From Planctomycetota bacterium (lineage in GTDB: Bacteria > Planctomycetota > UBA1135 > UBA2386), in assembly GCA_020425925.1 (NCBI GenBank), contig JAGQRB010000100.1, positions 1 through 34,647 on the forward strand: DNA of 34,647 nucleotides, written 5' to 3'. The notes beneath the pieces were generated by a model, which searched no databases, was not told the DNA's origin, and was given only the letters and a program-made list of their open reading frames with translations. The first letter of the stretch is position 1. Each line of letters opens with the position of its first letter. A program made the translations under genes and the position numbers. Shown one piece after another: positions 24,542-32,741 of the stretch.

Positions 24542-25657
24542 TCAGACCCATTCGAGCCACTGTTCGGCGGTCGAGCGCGCGACGCGGTCCGATCGCGCGT
24601 CGCCGCTGAAGCGCCGCAGTGCGTCGAACAGCTTCAGGCCGTGCACCGACAGGCGCTCGACCGCGATCGCGGTCAGTTCGGACCACGGCCGCAGGCGCCG
24701 GCGCACGCTGGCCTCCGGAACGAATGGCGCGCCGTAGCCGCGGTGGAAGGCGATGGCGGCCTGCTGGGCATACGCGACCAGATCGCGGGCCGTCGGCGGG
24801 TCGACGACGGGCAACAGCAACCCGACCGCGGCCGGGCCGGTGACGTTGTGCAGCAGCCAGATGCGGTTGCGTTCCTGCACGAGCATCTCGAGCAGTGCGG
24901 TCGTGGTCGCGAGAACGAGCGACTGCAGCACGCGGTGCGGGGAGGCCGCCGCCGCAGCGGGTTGCACCGGGTCGGCCAAGGAGTTCGCGAGCAGCCGGTC
25001 CATGACCTGATGGAATCCCGGCTCCTCGTCGTCGAGGGCGTGTGCCTCGGTCTGCGCGAGGTTCCGGATCGAGTCGGGAGCCGAGCGCGGTGTAGCGGTC
25101 ACCGGTAGCTCGACGAAGCGTGAGGCCCAGTAGGCGAGGCCTGCCGCCAGCTCCAGCCGCCTTTCGGGTGTATCGCGGCGCTGCAGGGCACGCACCGCAT
25201 GCGCCGTTCGGATCAGGCCGTGGAACGTCGCCCCGGACAGGCCGGGAGCGAGTCGTGGCGTCCAGCGCGAGAGGACCGTTCGCCAGTCGGGTGCACGCAG
25301 CTCGCCGCGGAAGTGATCGAGCCAGTCGCCGTGGCGGCCGATGTCGCCAAGCGCGTCGGCGGGGACTCCGATCGGCGCGCGCCGCGACAGCGGCTCGTCG
25401 TAGTACCGCACACCGTCGAACCAGTCCCCCGGCAGCGGTGCGCCCGGCGCCAGCTCGTGCAGCACCTCCGCGGCCATCGGGTAGTGATTGGCGCCACCTG
25501 GGTTTTCGGGCGGGATGGCCGCGTGCATCGCGACCAGGCGGTCGTGGTCATCGGGCGCGGGGTGGGAACCTCGGTCGGCGAGGCGGCAGCCGCCGAGGCC
25601 TGCTCCAGCGATGGCCGCACCGCAGCCTGCGACGAAACCCCTGCGATCGATCGGCAT
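24542..25657 (-). CDS. Questin-oxidase-like (DUF4243-type) Tat lipoprotein
   Basis: 371 residues. The N-terminus carries a twin-arginine motif (DRRGFVAG), a hydrophobic stretch and a lipobox LGGC with Cys at residue 24, predicting Tat export and lipid anchoring. The mature protein is helical. NHYPMAAEVLHELAP, LSGATFHGLIRTAHAV and LAAGLAYWASRFVEL match the pattern of questin oxidase-like (AflY/DUF4243) proteins, whose fungal members take part in Baeyer-Villiger-type oxidation of anthraquinones. No bound-cofactor motif is visible. The bacterial role is unknown and the assignment is at family level only. The gene stands alone; the upstream neighbour on the same strand is the broken Kelch gene. 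Confidence 0.75.
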   Translation of the reverse strand: MPIDRRGFVAGCGAAIAGAGLGGCRLADRGSHPAPDDHDRLVAMHAAIPPENPGGANHYPMAAEVLHELAPGAPLPGDWFDGVRYYDEPLSRRAPIGVPADALGDIGRHGDWLDHFRGELRAPDWRTVLSRWTPRLAPGLSGATFHGLIRTAHAVRALQRRDTPERRLELAAGLAYWASRFVELPVTATPRSAPDSIRNLAQTEAHALDDEEPGFHQVMDRLLANSLADPVQPAAAAASPHRVLQSLVLATTTALLEMLVQERNRIWLLHNVTGPAAVGLLLPVVDPPTARDLVAYAQQAAIAFHRGYGAPFVPEASVRRRLRPWSELTAIAVERLSVHGLKLFDALRRFSGDARSDRVARSTAEQWLEWV

Positions 25658-25792
25658 CGACGGATGCTACGACACGGAGCCGGAAAGCCGCTACCGCGAC
25701 CCGCGGCGGCCTCGCCGCGCCAGGTACGCCACGCAAGCCTCGACGAATCAGCCGATTCACCTGCGTCTGCGCAGCGCACCTGACACCACGAT

Positions 25793-26641
25793 CTAGTAGT
25801 TGCCCAGACCGAGCGTCAGCAGGTTGCTCGTGACGAGTCCACCCGGATTCGCGTCACGATGGAGAACGTGTGCTGCGCGGTCGTCGTACCGGTCAGACGG
25901 TGGTTCCGAACAGGATCAGCGCGAGGTCGTGATACGGCGAGCAACCGGTCAGGCCGTAGAAGCTCAGATCGAGGGGCAGCGCGAACGGCCCGACCATTGC
26001 GGCAGAGAAGCCGAGCGCCACCTGGGCGCCCGAGAACATCACGATGACGCCGCGCGAGGTGTCGAATGCGGTACGGATCGATCGACCGGAGGGTGGTGCG
26101 GTCAGGGTGCCGCGCAGGTTCCAGCTGCCGCCCGCCAGCTCGTAGACCTCCTGCGGTGTGCCGCCGTAGATCGACTTGTCGATCACGAGCACCAGGCGAT
26201 CGTTCGGCGCGACCGAGAGGCACTCGCCGAACGACAGCACGCCGGTACGGTGCCGGTGAAGCGTGGGCCCCAGTTGCTGCCGTTCCATTCCCAGGTGTCC
26301 TGAAAGATGGTCTGGCTGACCGAGCCGCCGAACAGCACGACGACCTGGCGCTGCGGGTCGTACGCCATCGCGTGATCGTTGCGCGGCGAGGGCCCGGCTA
26401 CCGGGCGTTGGGTCCAGCCGGTTCCGTTCCAGGTCCAGGTGTCGCCGAGCGTCGGGCCGAACAATTGGTTGCCGCCGAAGATCACGGTCTCCCCGCGCGC
26501 GCCATCGAACGCGACCGCGTGCTGTTGGCGCCCCGGCGGCGACATCGGACTCGAGCGCTGGAACCACTCCTGACCGCGGCCGACGGCGGCAGTGACGAGT
26601 AGGGCGGATACGGCACAGACGGATCGCACCATGATAGACAT
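25793..26641 (-). pseudogene. Frameshifted secreted Kelch protein
   Basis: A Kelch-type gene that reads through only if the frame changes three times. It starts at ATG 26639-26641 with a signal peptide (MSIMVRSVCAVSALLVTAAV), then two clear blades (HAVAFDGARGETVIFGG, TLGDTWTWNGTGWTQ; HAMAYDPQRQVVVLFGG, DTWEWNGSNW). Near 26243 the frame shifts and continues as GVLSFGECLSVAPNDRLVLV to LTGCSPYHDLALILFG, ending at a TGA at 25893. A second shift gives TGTTTAQHTFSIV, and a third, near 25860, gives DANPGGLVTSNLLTLGLGNY with a stop at 25793. This last part matches the end of the module in the 10118 Kelch protein. All shifts go the same way. Either it is a decaying gene or the assembly has single-base errors. 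Confidence 0.8.
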
Positions 26642-26670
26642 CTCTCGGGCGGCGAATACCAGCCGCAGGC

Positions 26671-26683
26671 CGGGAACGGTAGC
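26671..26683 (+). promoter_or_regulatory. ECF -35-like motif upstream of sigma 2
   Basis: CGGGAACGGTAGC, identical over 13 bases to 12975-12987, lies 52 bases before the sigma 2 ATG. It may be an ECF-dependent -35 element, possibly autoregulatory. A shared -10 could not be fixed. Confidence 0.4.
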
Positions 26684-26735
26684 CGGGTCTCCCCGACGTT
26701 GTCCAAAGCACCCGGCCCTCGTACACCTCTCGCCA

Positions 26736-27302
26736 ATGTCCGAGGAGGAAACCGGCCCAGGCCCGAGCGCAGCGATCACCACGGCGGTCACCACCCGCGA
26801 CCGCGACCTGCCGAACCTGATCAGCCGCCACTACCAGAGCCTGCTCGAACTCGCGCAGCGCATTCACGCGCGCGAGCCGGCGCACCATTCCCTGACTCCG
26901 GCGAGCCTGGTGCACGAGGCGTTCCTGCGGCTCTGCGATCAGTCGCGGGTCGCGGCCGGCAGCGAAGCGTTCTTCCGCGCCTGCTTCGCGCAGGAGTGTC
27001 GGCGGCTGCTGGTCGATCACGCCCGTCGGCGGCAGGCGCTGCGTCGTGGCGGCGGCGTCGCGGCGGTGCCGCTGGACGAGGAACCCGACCTCGTCGGTTG
27101 CCGCAACCTCGACATCGTGCACGTCAACGAAGCGATCGAGAAGCTCGCGGCGCTCGACGCCCGCATGGCGCGGCTCGTCGACCTCCGGGTATTCGGGTGC
27201 CTGACGATCGACGAGTGCTCCGACGAGCTCGGGGTCTCGCCGCGCAAGGTCGTCAGCGACTGGGCGTTCGCGCGCAGCTGGCTGCAGCACGAGCTCGGCT
27301 GA
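26736..27302 (+). CDS. ECF-like RNA polymerase sigma factor, SigX6/PF07638 type (sigma 2)
   Basis: 188 residues from ATG 26736; the frame is open upstream but crosses the start of the Kelch gene on the other strand. The sequence has the marks of the sigma-70 ECF_sigma/TIGR02999 group, which is abundant in planctomycetes: LTPASLVHEAFLRLCDQ (region 2.2), FFRACFAQECRRLLVDHARRR (region 2.4) and VPLDEEPDL. Region 4 is EKLAALDARMARLVDLRVF with the helix-turn-helix LTIDECSDELGVSPRKV. Two genes downstream, on the other strand, is a Ser/Thr kinase with an FGE-like domain, a frequent partner of this sigma class. No anti-sigma factor is seen. Confidence 0.93.
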   Translation: MSEEETGPGPSAAITTAVTTRDRDLPNLISRHYQSLLELAQRIHAREPAHHSLTPASLVHEAFLRLCDQSRVAAGSEAFFRACFAQECRRLLVDHARRRQALRRGGGVAAVPLDEEPDLVGCRNLDIVHVNEAIEKLAALDARMARLVDLRVFGCLTIDECSDELGVSPRKVVSDWAFARSWLQHELG

Positions 27303-27355
27303 ACGCGCTTGTGGCGGTGGTGGGCGCGCGGCATAGTTGCCGGCGAAGCCGCCCC

Positions 27356-27739
27356 ATGCGACCCGAACGCCATCGAATCCGAGTCTGCTGCTGCGCTGCG
27401 CTGCTGGCCGTCGCCGGGCCGGCAACGGTCGCCTCGGCGCAGACCTTCGAGTCGAGCATCGCTGCGACCGGCAAGGGCGGTCAGACCCATATCTATGTCG
27501 AGCTGCAGTCGGGAGGCCCTGCGCGCTCCTACACGGTGCTCGTCGGCGACGAGGAATGGGCGGTGGGTGAAGTGCTCCGCGGTTCGACCGGATTCTGGAT
27601 CGACATCCGGCCGCTGCCAGCGCGGGCGCACTTGACCGTGCGCGGTGCGACCGCGGGTACCGGCGAGCACCGTGCGACGATCACGCTGACCCGCAGTCGC
27701 GAGGAGCAGCCGGCTCCCGCAGCGACGCCGCGCGGCTGA
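27356..27739 (+). CDS. Small secreted hypothetical protein
   Basis: 127 residues from ATG 27356, 53 bases after sigma 2 on the same strand. The N-terminus (RVCCCAALLAVAGPATVASAQ) is a signal peptide with a signal peptidase I type ASA-Q end. The mature part is short and beta-rich (THIYVELQSGGPARSYTVLV, WIDIRPLPARAHLTVRGAT), possibly one immunoglobulin-like or carbohydrate-binding-like domain. No family was recognised. Its place between sigma 2 and kinase 2 suggests that it belongs to the same signalling unit; this is inference. It converges on the kinase gene with a 25-base gap. Confidence 0.7.
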   Translation: MRPERHRIRVCCCAALLAVAGPATVASAQTFESSIAATGKGGQTHIYVELQSGGPARSYTVLVGDEEWAVGEVLRGSTGFWIDIRPLPARAHLTVRGATAGTGEHRATITLTRSREEQPAPAATPRG

Positions 27740-27764
27740 TTCCACGCGGCGATCGTCGCGCCGT

Positions 27765-30359
27765 TCATCGTCGGATGCGGCAGGCCGGGCGCAGCCCAAT
27801 GCGGTCGTGCTGCTCCGTGCGCGGCCACGACTGCCGATGCGAAGAACCGGCGCAGGCCGCCGGATCGTCGCAACTGCCGCCGCACGTGACCGCGGCGTAG
27901 TCGCCCGCAGTGCCGTCGCCGATCCCGTCCCCACACCATTCGGACACGTTGCCCGCCATGTCGAACAGGCCGAACGCGTTCGGTGCCAACGACCCGACCC
28001 GCAACAGCCGGCCGATGCGCCCGGCGCCGACGTTCTCGTGCCCGGCGAGATCGGAGGCTCTACTGCCGCACCACCACTCGCTGGTCGTTCCCGCGCGGCA
28101 CGCGTACTCCCACTGCTGCTCGCGCGGCAATTCGAGGCCTTGGGGCGCGAGCAGGTCCTGGCACTGGAACCAGTCGATCGAGTGCGCCGGCATCGCGAGG
28201 TCGCTGCCGGAACCGTCGCCGGTGCGTTCGCCCGCGAGCCGCAGCTGCTGGCCGGCGGTCAGCTCGTACTTGCTCAGGAAGAACGGCTCGAGCACCACGT
28301 CACTGCGCGATTCGTCGCCCGGTAGCGTTCCGCCGGGGACGAGCACGAACACGATGCCCATGTCGCCGTCGGGAACGACTCGGCCGGTATCGGGATCGCG
28401 CCGCGGCATCGTTCGCCCGTGAGCCGCCGACGCGAAGTGGACGAACTCCCAGAGCTTCGAATCGGGATCCTCGCCGATCGGTACGAATCCGATCTGCGGC
28501 GCGATGCGTAGGCCGGCGTAGCTGCCGGTCGGGCTCGCGATCGCGGCGAGAGCGCCACTCCACTCGATGGCATAGTCGTCGACCGTGCGCTCCTCGATGA
28601 CTTCCGCGACGGCGAGCCGGGCCCGGACGCCGGTGAGCAGGCCGCCCGCCTGTGCGAAGCCGTCGAGGTCGGACACCAGCTTCGTCAGGTGGAGGAGCAC
28701 CTCGGTGTCGGCCGGGGTGTCGCACTCGAGGTGCGCGGCGGCGATCTCGGCTTCTAAGCGGCGGATGTCCTCCTCGTGTTGGCGCCGCCGCACCGCCCGG
28801 TTCTCACCTTCGAGTTTGGTCCGCAGGCGCTGCAATTCGTCTCGCAGCCGCTCGAGCTCGGCATCGGTGGCCGCCGCGCCACGCTCGTGCGCGCGAGCAC
28901 GCATCGCAGCGAGCTGGCCGGCGAGTTCTGGGCGCCGCCGCTCCAGCGGGTCGCCGTAGTTCGCCAGCCACGCCCGCATCGGCGCCACGAGCTCGGGAAG
29001 AGCCGGGTAGAGCTTCGCCTCGAGCCGCTGGGCTTCGCGCAGCAGCGCGGCGTCGGCATCGATACGTCGACGCGCCGCCGATTCCGATTCGCCACGCGTC
29101 GCGAGCACGGTCGCAGCGCCGCTGACGAGCACGGCGACCGCCACCGCGAGCCCGGCGACCACCTGCACTCGCCGGCGCTGCACGAACCGGCGCAGCCGGT
29201 AGACGGCCCCCGGCGCGGTCGCGAGCACGGGTTCGCGGCGCAGATAGCGGTCGATGTCCGCGGCCAGCTCGCTGGCACTGGCGTAGCGTAGGTCCGGATC
29301 GAGCTCGATCGCCTTCCCGACGATGCTGTCGAGATCGCCGCGTAGCCGGCGCTCGAGGTCGCGGGCGGTGACTTGCCGCAGCGCAGCGCGCTCGTTCGCG
29401 GCCTCGCCGAGCCGGCGCACGCGTGAGCTCGGCCGCGGATCGCCGGCCCAGCTCGCGGCAGTCGCCGTCGCAGCCCCGCGCCGCTGCTCGAACGGTCGCG
29501 ATCCGACCAGCAGCTCGTAGAGCAGGACCCCGAGCGAGAACACGTCGGTGCGCGCGTCGACCGTCCCGCCGGCAGCCTGCTCGGGCGCGATGTAGTCGGG
29601 CGTGCCGAGCAGGGCGCCGTGTTCGGTTGCCAGCGAGCCACCCGCGAACGCCGGGTCGATCGCCTTCGCCAACCCGAAGTCGATGACCTTGGGCACCGGC
29701 TCGCGGTCTTCGACGGCCACGAGCACGTTGCCGGGCTTCAGGTCGCGGTGCACGACGCCCTTGTCGTGCGCGTGATTCACGGCGGCGCACACCGCCCGGA
29801 ACAGTCGCAGCCGCTCCGGGATGCCGAGCCGTTGGCGATCGCAGTACGCGGTGATCGGATCGCCTGCGACGAACTCCATCGCGAAGTACGGCTGGCCGGC
29901 CTCGGTGAGTCCGGCTTCGAAGATCTTCGCGATGCCGGCGTGCTCCATCATCGCGAGGAACTGCCGCTCGGCGTCGAAACGCGACAGCACCGCGCGGCTG
30001 TCCATGCCGAGCTTGATCACCTTGAGCGCCACCTGCCGTCGGACCGGCTCCGTCTGGTCGGCGAGGAACACCGTGCCCATGCCGCCTTCGCCGAGCACCC
30101 GACGGATGCGATAGGGCCCGATGCGTTCGGGTCGCGACTCGGTGAGCGCGTCGTCGAGCGCGGCGACGGTCGCACCGCGGACCCGCAGCATGAACTCGGT
30201 CTCATCGCCGGCGTTCTGCGCCAGGAACGCGCACGCCTCGTCGACGAGCTCCGGGTCGTCCGGCGCGATGGCCAGCAGCGTCGACCGCCACTCGGGCGGC
30301 GGCAGTCCGACGGCGGCGTCGAACAGGTTGCGCAGGCGACGGAAACGCTCGGGACTCAC
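27765..30359 (-). CDS. Ser/Thr protein kinase fused to FGE/sulfatase-modifying-like domain (kinase 2)
   Basis: 864 residues from GTG 30357-30359 (VSPERFRRLRNLFDAAV, a start typical of the family; the open frame upstream is antisense to the next gene). Residues ~82-345 are a PknB-type kinase: GEGGMGTVFLA loop, Lys at 113 in VALKVIK, HRDLKPGN at 204, DFG at 227, GTPDYIAPEQ at ~252. A transmembrane helix lies at ~399-419, then a charged coiled coil (~497-545; ELERLRDELQRLRTKLEGEN). Residues ~668-864 resemble formylglycine-generating enzymes: FVLVPGGTLPG, LPREQQWEYACRAGT, NAFGLFDMAGNVSEW, CGGSC, GLRPACRI. In such kinases (Pkn1-like) this domain is thought to act as an extracytoplasmic sensor, not as an enzyme; which holds here is unknown. 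It is probably linked with sigma 2. Confidence 0.93.
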   Translation of the reverse strand: MSPERFRRLRNLFDAAVGLPPPEWRSTLLAIAPDDPELVDEACAFLAQNAGDETEFMLRVRGATVAALDDALTESRPERIGPYRIRRVLGEGGMGTVFLADQTEPVRRQVALKVIKLGMDSRAVLSRFDAERQFLAMMEHAGIAKIFEAGLTEAGQPYFAMEFVAGDPITAYCDRQRLGIPERLRLFRAVCAAVNHAHDKGVVHRDLKPGNVLVAVEDREPVPKVIDFGLAKAIDPAFAGGSLATEHGALLGTPDYIAPEQAAGGTVDARTDVFSLGVLLYELLVGSRPFEQRRGAATATAASWAGDPRPSSRVRRLGEAANERAALRQVTARDLERRLRGDLDSIVGKAIELDPDLRYASASELAADIDRYLRREPVLATAPGAVYRLRRFVQRRRVQVVAGLAVAVAVLVSGAATVLATRGESESAARRRIDADAALLREAQRLEAKLYPALPELVAPMRAWLANYGDPLERRRPELAGQLAAMRARAHERGAAATDAELERLRDELQRLRTKLEGENRAVRRRQHEEDIRRLEAEIAAAHLECDTPADTEVLLHLTKLVSDLDGFAQAGGLLTGVRARLAVAEVIEERTVDDYAIEWSGALAAIASPTGSYAGLRIAPQIGFVPIGEDPDSKLWEFVHFASAAHGRTMPRRDPDTGRVVPDGDMGIVFVLVPGGTLPGDESRSDVVLEPFFLSKYELTAGQQLRLAGERTGDGSGSDLAMPAHSIDWFQCQDLLAPQGLELPREQQWEYACRAGTTSEWWCGSRASDLAGHENVGAGRIGRLLRVGSLAPNAFGLFDMAGNVSEWCGDGIGDGTAGDYAAVTCGGSCDDPAACAGSSHRQSWPRTEQHDRIGLRPACRIRR

Positions 30360-30362
30360 GGC

Positions 30363-30371
30363 CGGGAACGG
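30363..30371 (+). promoter_or_regulatory. Third CGGGAACGG motif, upstream of the CCGG-repeat gene
   Basis: CGGGAACGG, within GCCGGGAACGG as at 26669, lies in the divergent gap between kinase 2 and the gene at 30474, 102 bases before the latter's ATG. It shares only the first nine bases with the other two sites. Confidence 0.3.
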
Positions 30372-30473
30372 GGGCGGATTCGTGGAGAAACCCGTGCGCA
30401 CTTCGCCGGCCGCGGACGCGGAACTCCTCGAGGGCGGCAAGAGTAGCCGTCCGCCCACTGGAGAACGAGACAC

Positions 30474-32723
30474 ATGCAAGCTGACCCCCGTCGATTCCCC
30501 CGCATCCCCTTCGCCGCGCTGGCCGCCGTCGCGATGGCGCCGTTCGCCGGCGCACAGATCGGACAGAACCTGCTGGCCAACGCCAGCTTCGAGTCCGGTA
30601 GCCTGAGCCCCTGGAACGTCGTCGCCGGCAGCGTCGCCGTCGCGAGCTACGGCACCGCGCCGTTGCCCGGCGCCGGCGTCGCCAACACCGTGCTCGGCGG
30701 CAACCGCCTGCTCCGGGACAACGGCGGCGGTGCCGTCGAGCAGATCGTGACGCCGACCTCGATCCCCGCCGGCGCGAGCCTGTTCGTCGACGGCTACTTC
30801 GGCGGCGGCACCGAAGACGACTCGCGCGTCGTCGTGCGTTTCCTCGACGCCAACAACGCGCAGCTCGGCATCCACGCCGGCGGCTACGCCACCGAGGCGC
30901 AGCGCAACTACGAAGCCGTGCTGCTCTACCGCAGCCTCGTCGTGCCGGTTCCGGTCGGCACGGTGCACGTCGCCGTGCGCATCGAGTTCCGCAACTTCTA
31001 CTGCTGCGGCGGAGCGCAGGGCGCCGCCGACAACCTGACCGCCGAGCTCGTCGTCGGCTCGACCGTGCCGTCGGCGTGGCCGCAGCAGACCGAGCTGCTC
31101 GCCAATCCGGGCTTCGAAGCCGGCTGGAGCGGCGGTTCGCCGCTGACGCTGGTCGATCCCCGCGGCTGGGAAGGTGCCGGCGGCTCCTGCGTCGTGAAGC
31201 CCTACTCGAACAGCGACCCGACGGTGCCGAACGGGTTGGTCTCGTGCCGGATCGGCGGTGCGCTGCCGAGCAACTCGTGCGGCCCGACCGCGGTGGGCAG
31301 CGTGCTGACGCACAACGGCAACGCCGCCGTGCGCCAGACCATCGACCTTCGCGGCAACACCCCGCAGTTTGCCAGCGGCAATGTCTGGTTGCACCTCGCC
31401 GCGTCGCTCGGTGGCGTCGGCGGCGAGCCCGACTCCGCGCAGATCGACTTCCGCTACATCGGGGTCAACAACCAGACGCTCGGCACCGGCTCGCTGGCGC
31501 CGGTCGGCGCCGCCGAACGCAACTACGAGACGCTGCTGCTGCGCCGCGAGCAGGACTTCCCGGTGGTGGCCGGGACCGCCTATCTCGAGCTGACCGTCTC
31601 GTTCGCCGACTACACCTGCTGCGGCGGTTCGCGCGGGCTCGTCGACAACGTCAGCGCGATGCTCGTGCCGTCGCCGTCCCTCGCGCCGGTGCCGCTCAAC
31701 GTCGACCTCGTCGACAACAGCGGGTTCGAGGTCGGTTCCGTTCCGGGTTCGCCGCTCGAGTTGCTCAACCCGGCCGGTTGGCGCGGGCAGGGCGCGTCGC
31801 GCTGCGCCGCGGTCACCTACGGTGGGGCCGACACGCCGTCCGCCGCGTTCGCGACCGCCCGCAGCCTCGGCTTCCAGCTCCTGCACGACGGCGGGACGTC
31901 GGCACTGGCGCAGTGGATCGATCTGCGCGGCAGCGCGGGGCTGATCGCGAACGGCCGCATGGCGATGCAGGCCAGCGCCTGGCTCGGCGGCTACGCCAAC
32001 GAGCCGGACACCGCCGCGGTGCGCATCCGCTTCCTCGACGACTACCTCGCGTCGGTCGGCTTCCAGCAGGTCCTGCCGCCGGTCACGGCGGCGGAACGGC
32101 AGAACCAGACGACGCTGCTACAGCGCCTCAGCCTGCCGTTCGCGGTGCCGCAGACCGCGGCCTACGCGATCGTCGAGGTCGTGTTCGCCGACTACAACTG
32201 CTGCGGTGGCTCGCGCGGCCTCGCGGACGACGTGCGGCTCGTCGCGTTCGACATCACGCAGCAGTCCGCGGCCTCGCCGTACCCGGGCACCGGCGGTGAC
32301 CTGGTGCTGATGACCGGCGTCAACAGCCTGCCGCGCACGGGCCCGGGCCACTACGTCAAGGATGCGGCGGTGGGCGATGTCCTGCGCACGGTCGTCGGCA
32401 GTCCGAACGGCACGCTCGACGGCGCGCCGATGGTGCTCGCGGTCAACGTCATCCCGACCGGCCAACCGCCGCTGCCGACCGTGCCCGGTCTGGTGCTCGA
32501 TCCGACGACCGCGGTCACGATCTTCAACGGTCTCGGCGGCGGTGCGGTCGGTCCGCTGGTGATCCCGCTGTCGCAGGGCGGCAACGTCTGGAACCAGCAG
32601 ATCCCGCCCGGCACGCAGGGCCTGAGCCTGCTGGTCCAGGCGCTGTGTCTGCAGTGGAACAACCAGCAGTCCTCGAACGGACTGTTCTTCGGCAGCGAAG
32701 GGCACGAGATCCGACTGCAGTGA
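30474..32723 (+). CDS. Secreted triple-repeat protein with CCGG signature
   Basis: 749 residues with a signal peptide (FPRIPFAALAAVAMAPFAGAQ). Three repeats of ~200 residues follow. Each starts with an N-x-(S/G)FE-G---P--W/GW motif typical of jelly-roll carbohydrate-binding-like (CBM4_9/discoidin-like) domains. Each ends with an aromatic-rich strand and a vicinal cysteine pair: NFYCCGGAQGAADN (Cys 177-178), DYTCCGGSRGLVDN (382-383), DYNCCGGSRGLADD (576-577). The second and third repeats are the most alike and also share TAAERxNxxTLL-like phrases. The last ~130 residues are a separate C-terminal part (PQ-IPPGTQGLSLLVQALCLQW) ending EGHEIRLQ, of the kind found on planctomycete secreted proteins. 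It is probably a surface or extracellular glycan-binding protein. It is divergent from kinase 2 and converges on the 32742 gene. Confidence 0.88.
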   Translation: MQADPRRFPRIPFAALAAVAMAPFAGAQIGQNLLANASFESGSLSPWNVVAGSVAVASYGTAPLPGAGVANTVLGGNRLLRDNGGGAVEQIVTPTSIPAGASLFVDGYFGGGTEDDSRVVVRFLDANNAQLGIHAGGYATEAQRNYEAVLLYRSLVVPVPVGTVHVAVRIEFRNFYCCGGAQGAADNLTAELVVGSTVPSAWPQQTELLANPGFEAGWSGGSPLTLVDPRGWEGAGGSCVVKPYSNSDPTVPNGLVSCRIGGALPSNSCGPTAVGSVLTHNGNAAVRQTIDLRGNTPQFASGNVWLHLAASLGGVGGEPDSAQIDFRYIGVNNQTLGTGSLAPVGAAERNYETLLLRREQDFPVVAGTAYLELTVSFADYTCCGGSRGLVDNVSAMLVPSPSLAPVPLNVDLVDNSGFEVGSVPGSPLELLNPAGWRGQGASRCAAVTYGGADTPSAAFATARSLGFQLLHDGGTSALAQWIDLRGSAGLIANGRMAMQASAWLGGYANEPDTAAVRIRFLDDYLASVGFQQVLPPVTAAERQNQTTLLQRLSLPFAVPQTAAYAIVEVVFADYNCCGGSRGLADDVRLVAFDITQQSAASPYPGTGGDLVLMTGVNSLPRTGPGHYVKDAAVGDVLRTVVGSPNGTLDGAPMVLAVNVIPTGQPPLPTVPGLVLDPTTAVTIFNGLGGGAVGPLVIPLSQGGNVWNQQIPPGTQGLSLLVQALCLQWNNQQSSNGLFFGSEGHEIRLQ

Positions 32724-32741
32724 TCCGAGGCGCGCGGCGCC

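Noticed and set aside
30360..31886. Upstream extension of the kinase 2 frame
   Set aside because: It is antisense to the CCGG-repeat gene and has no domain; GTG 30359 gives a family-typical N-terminus.
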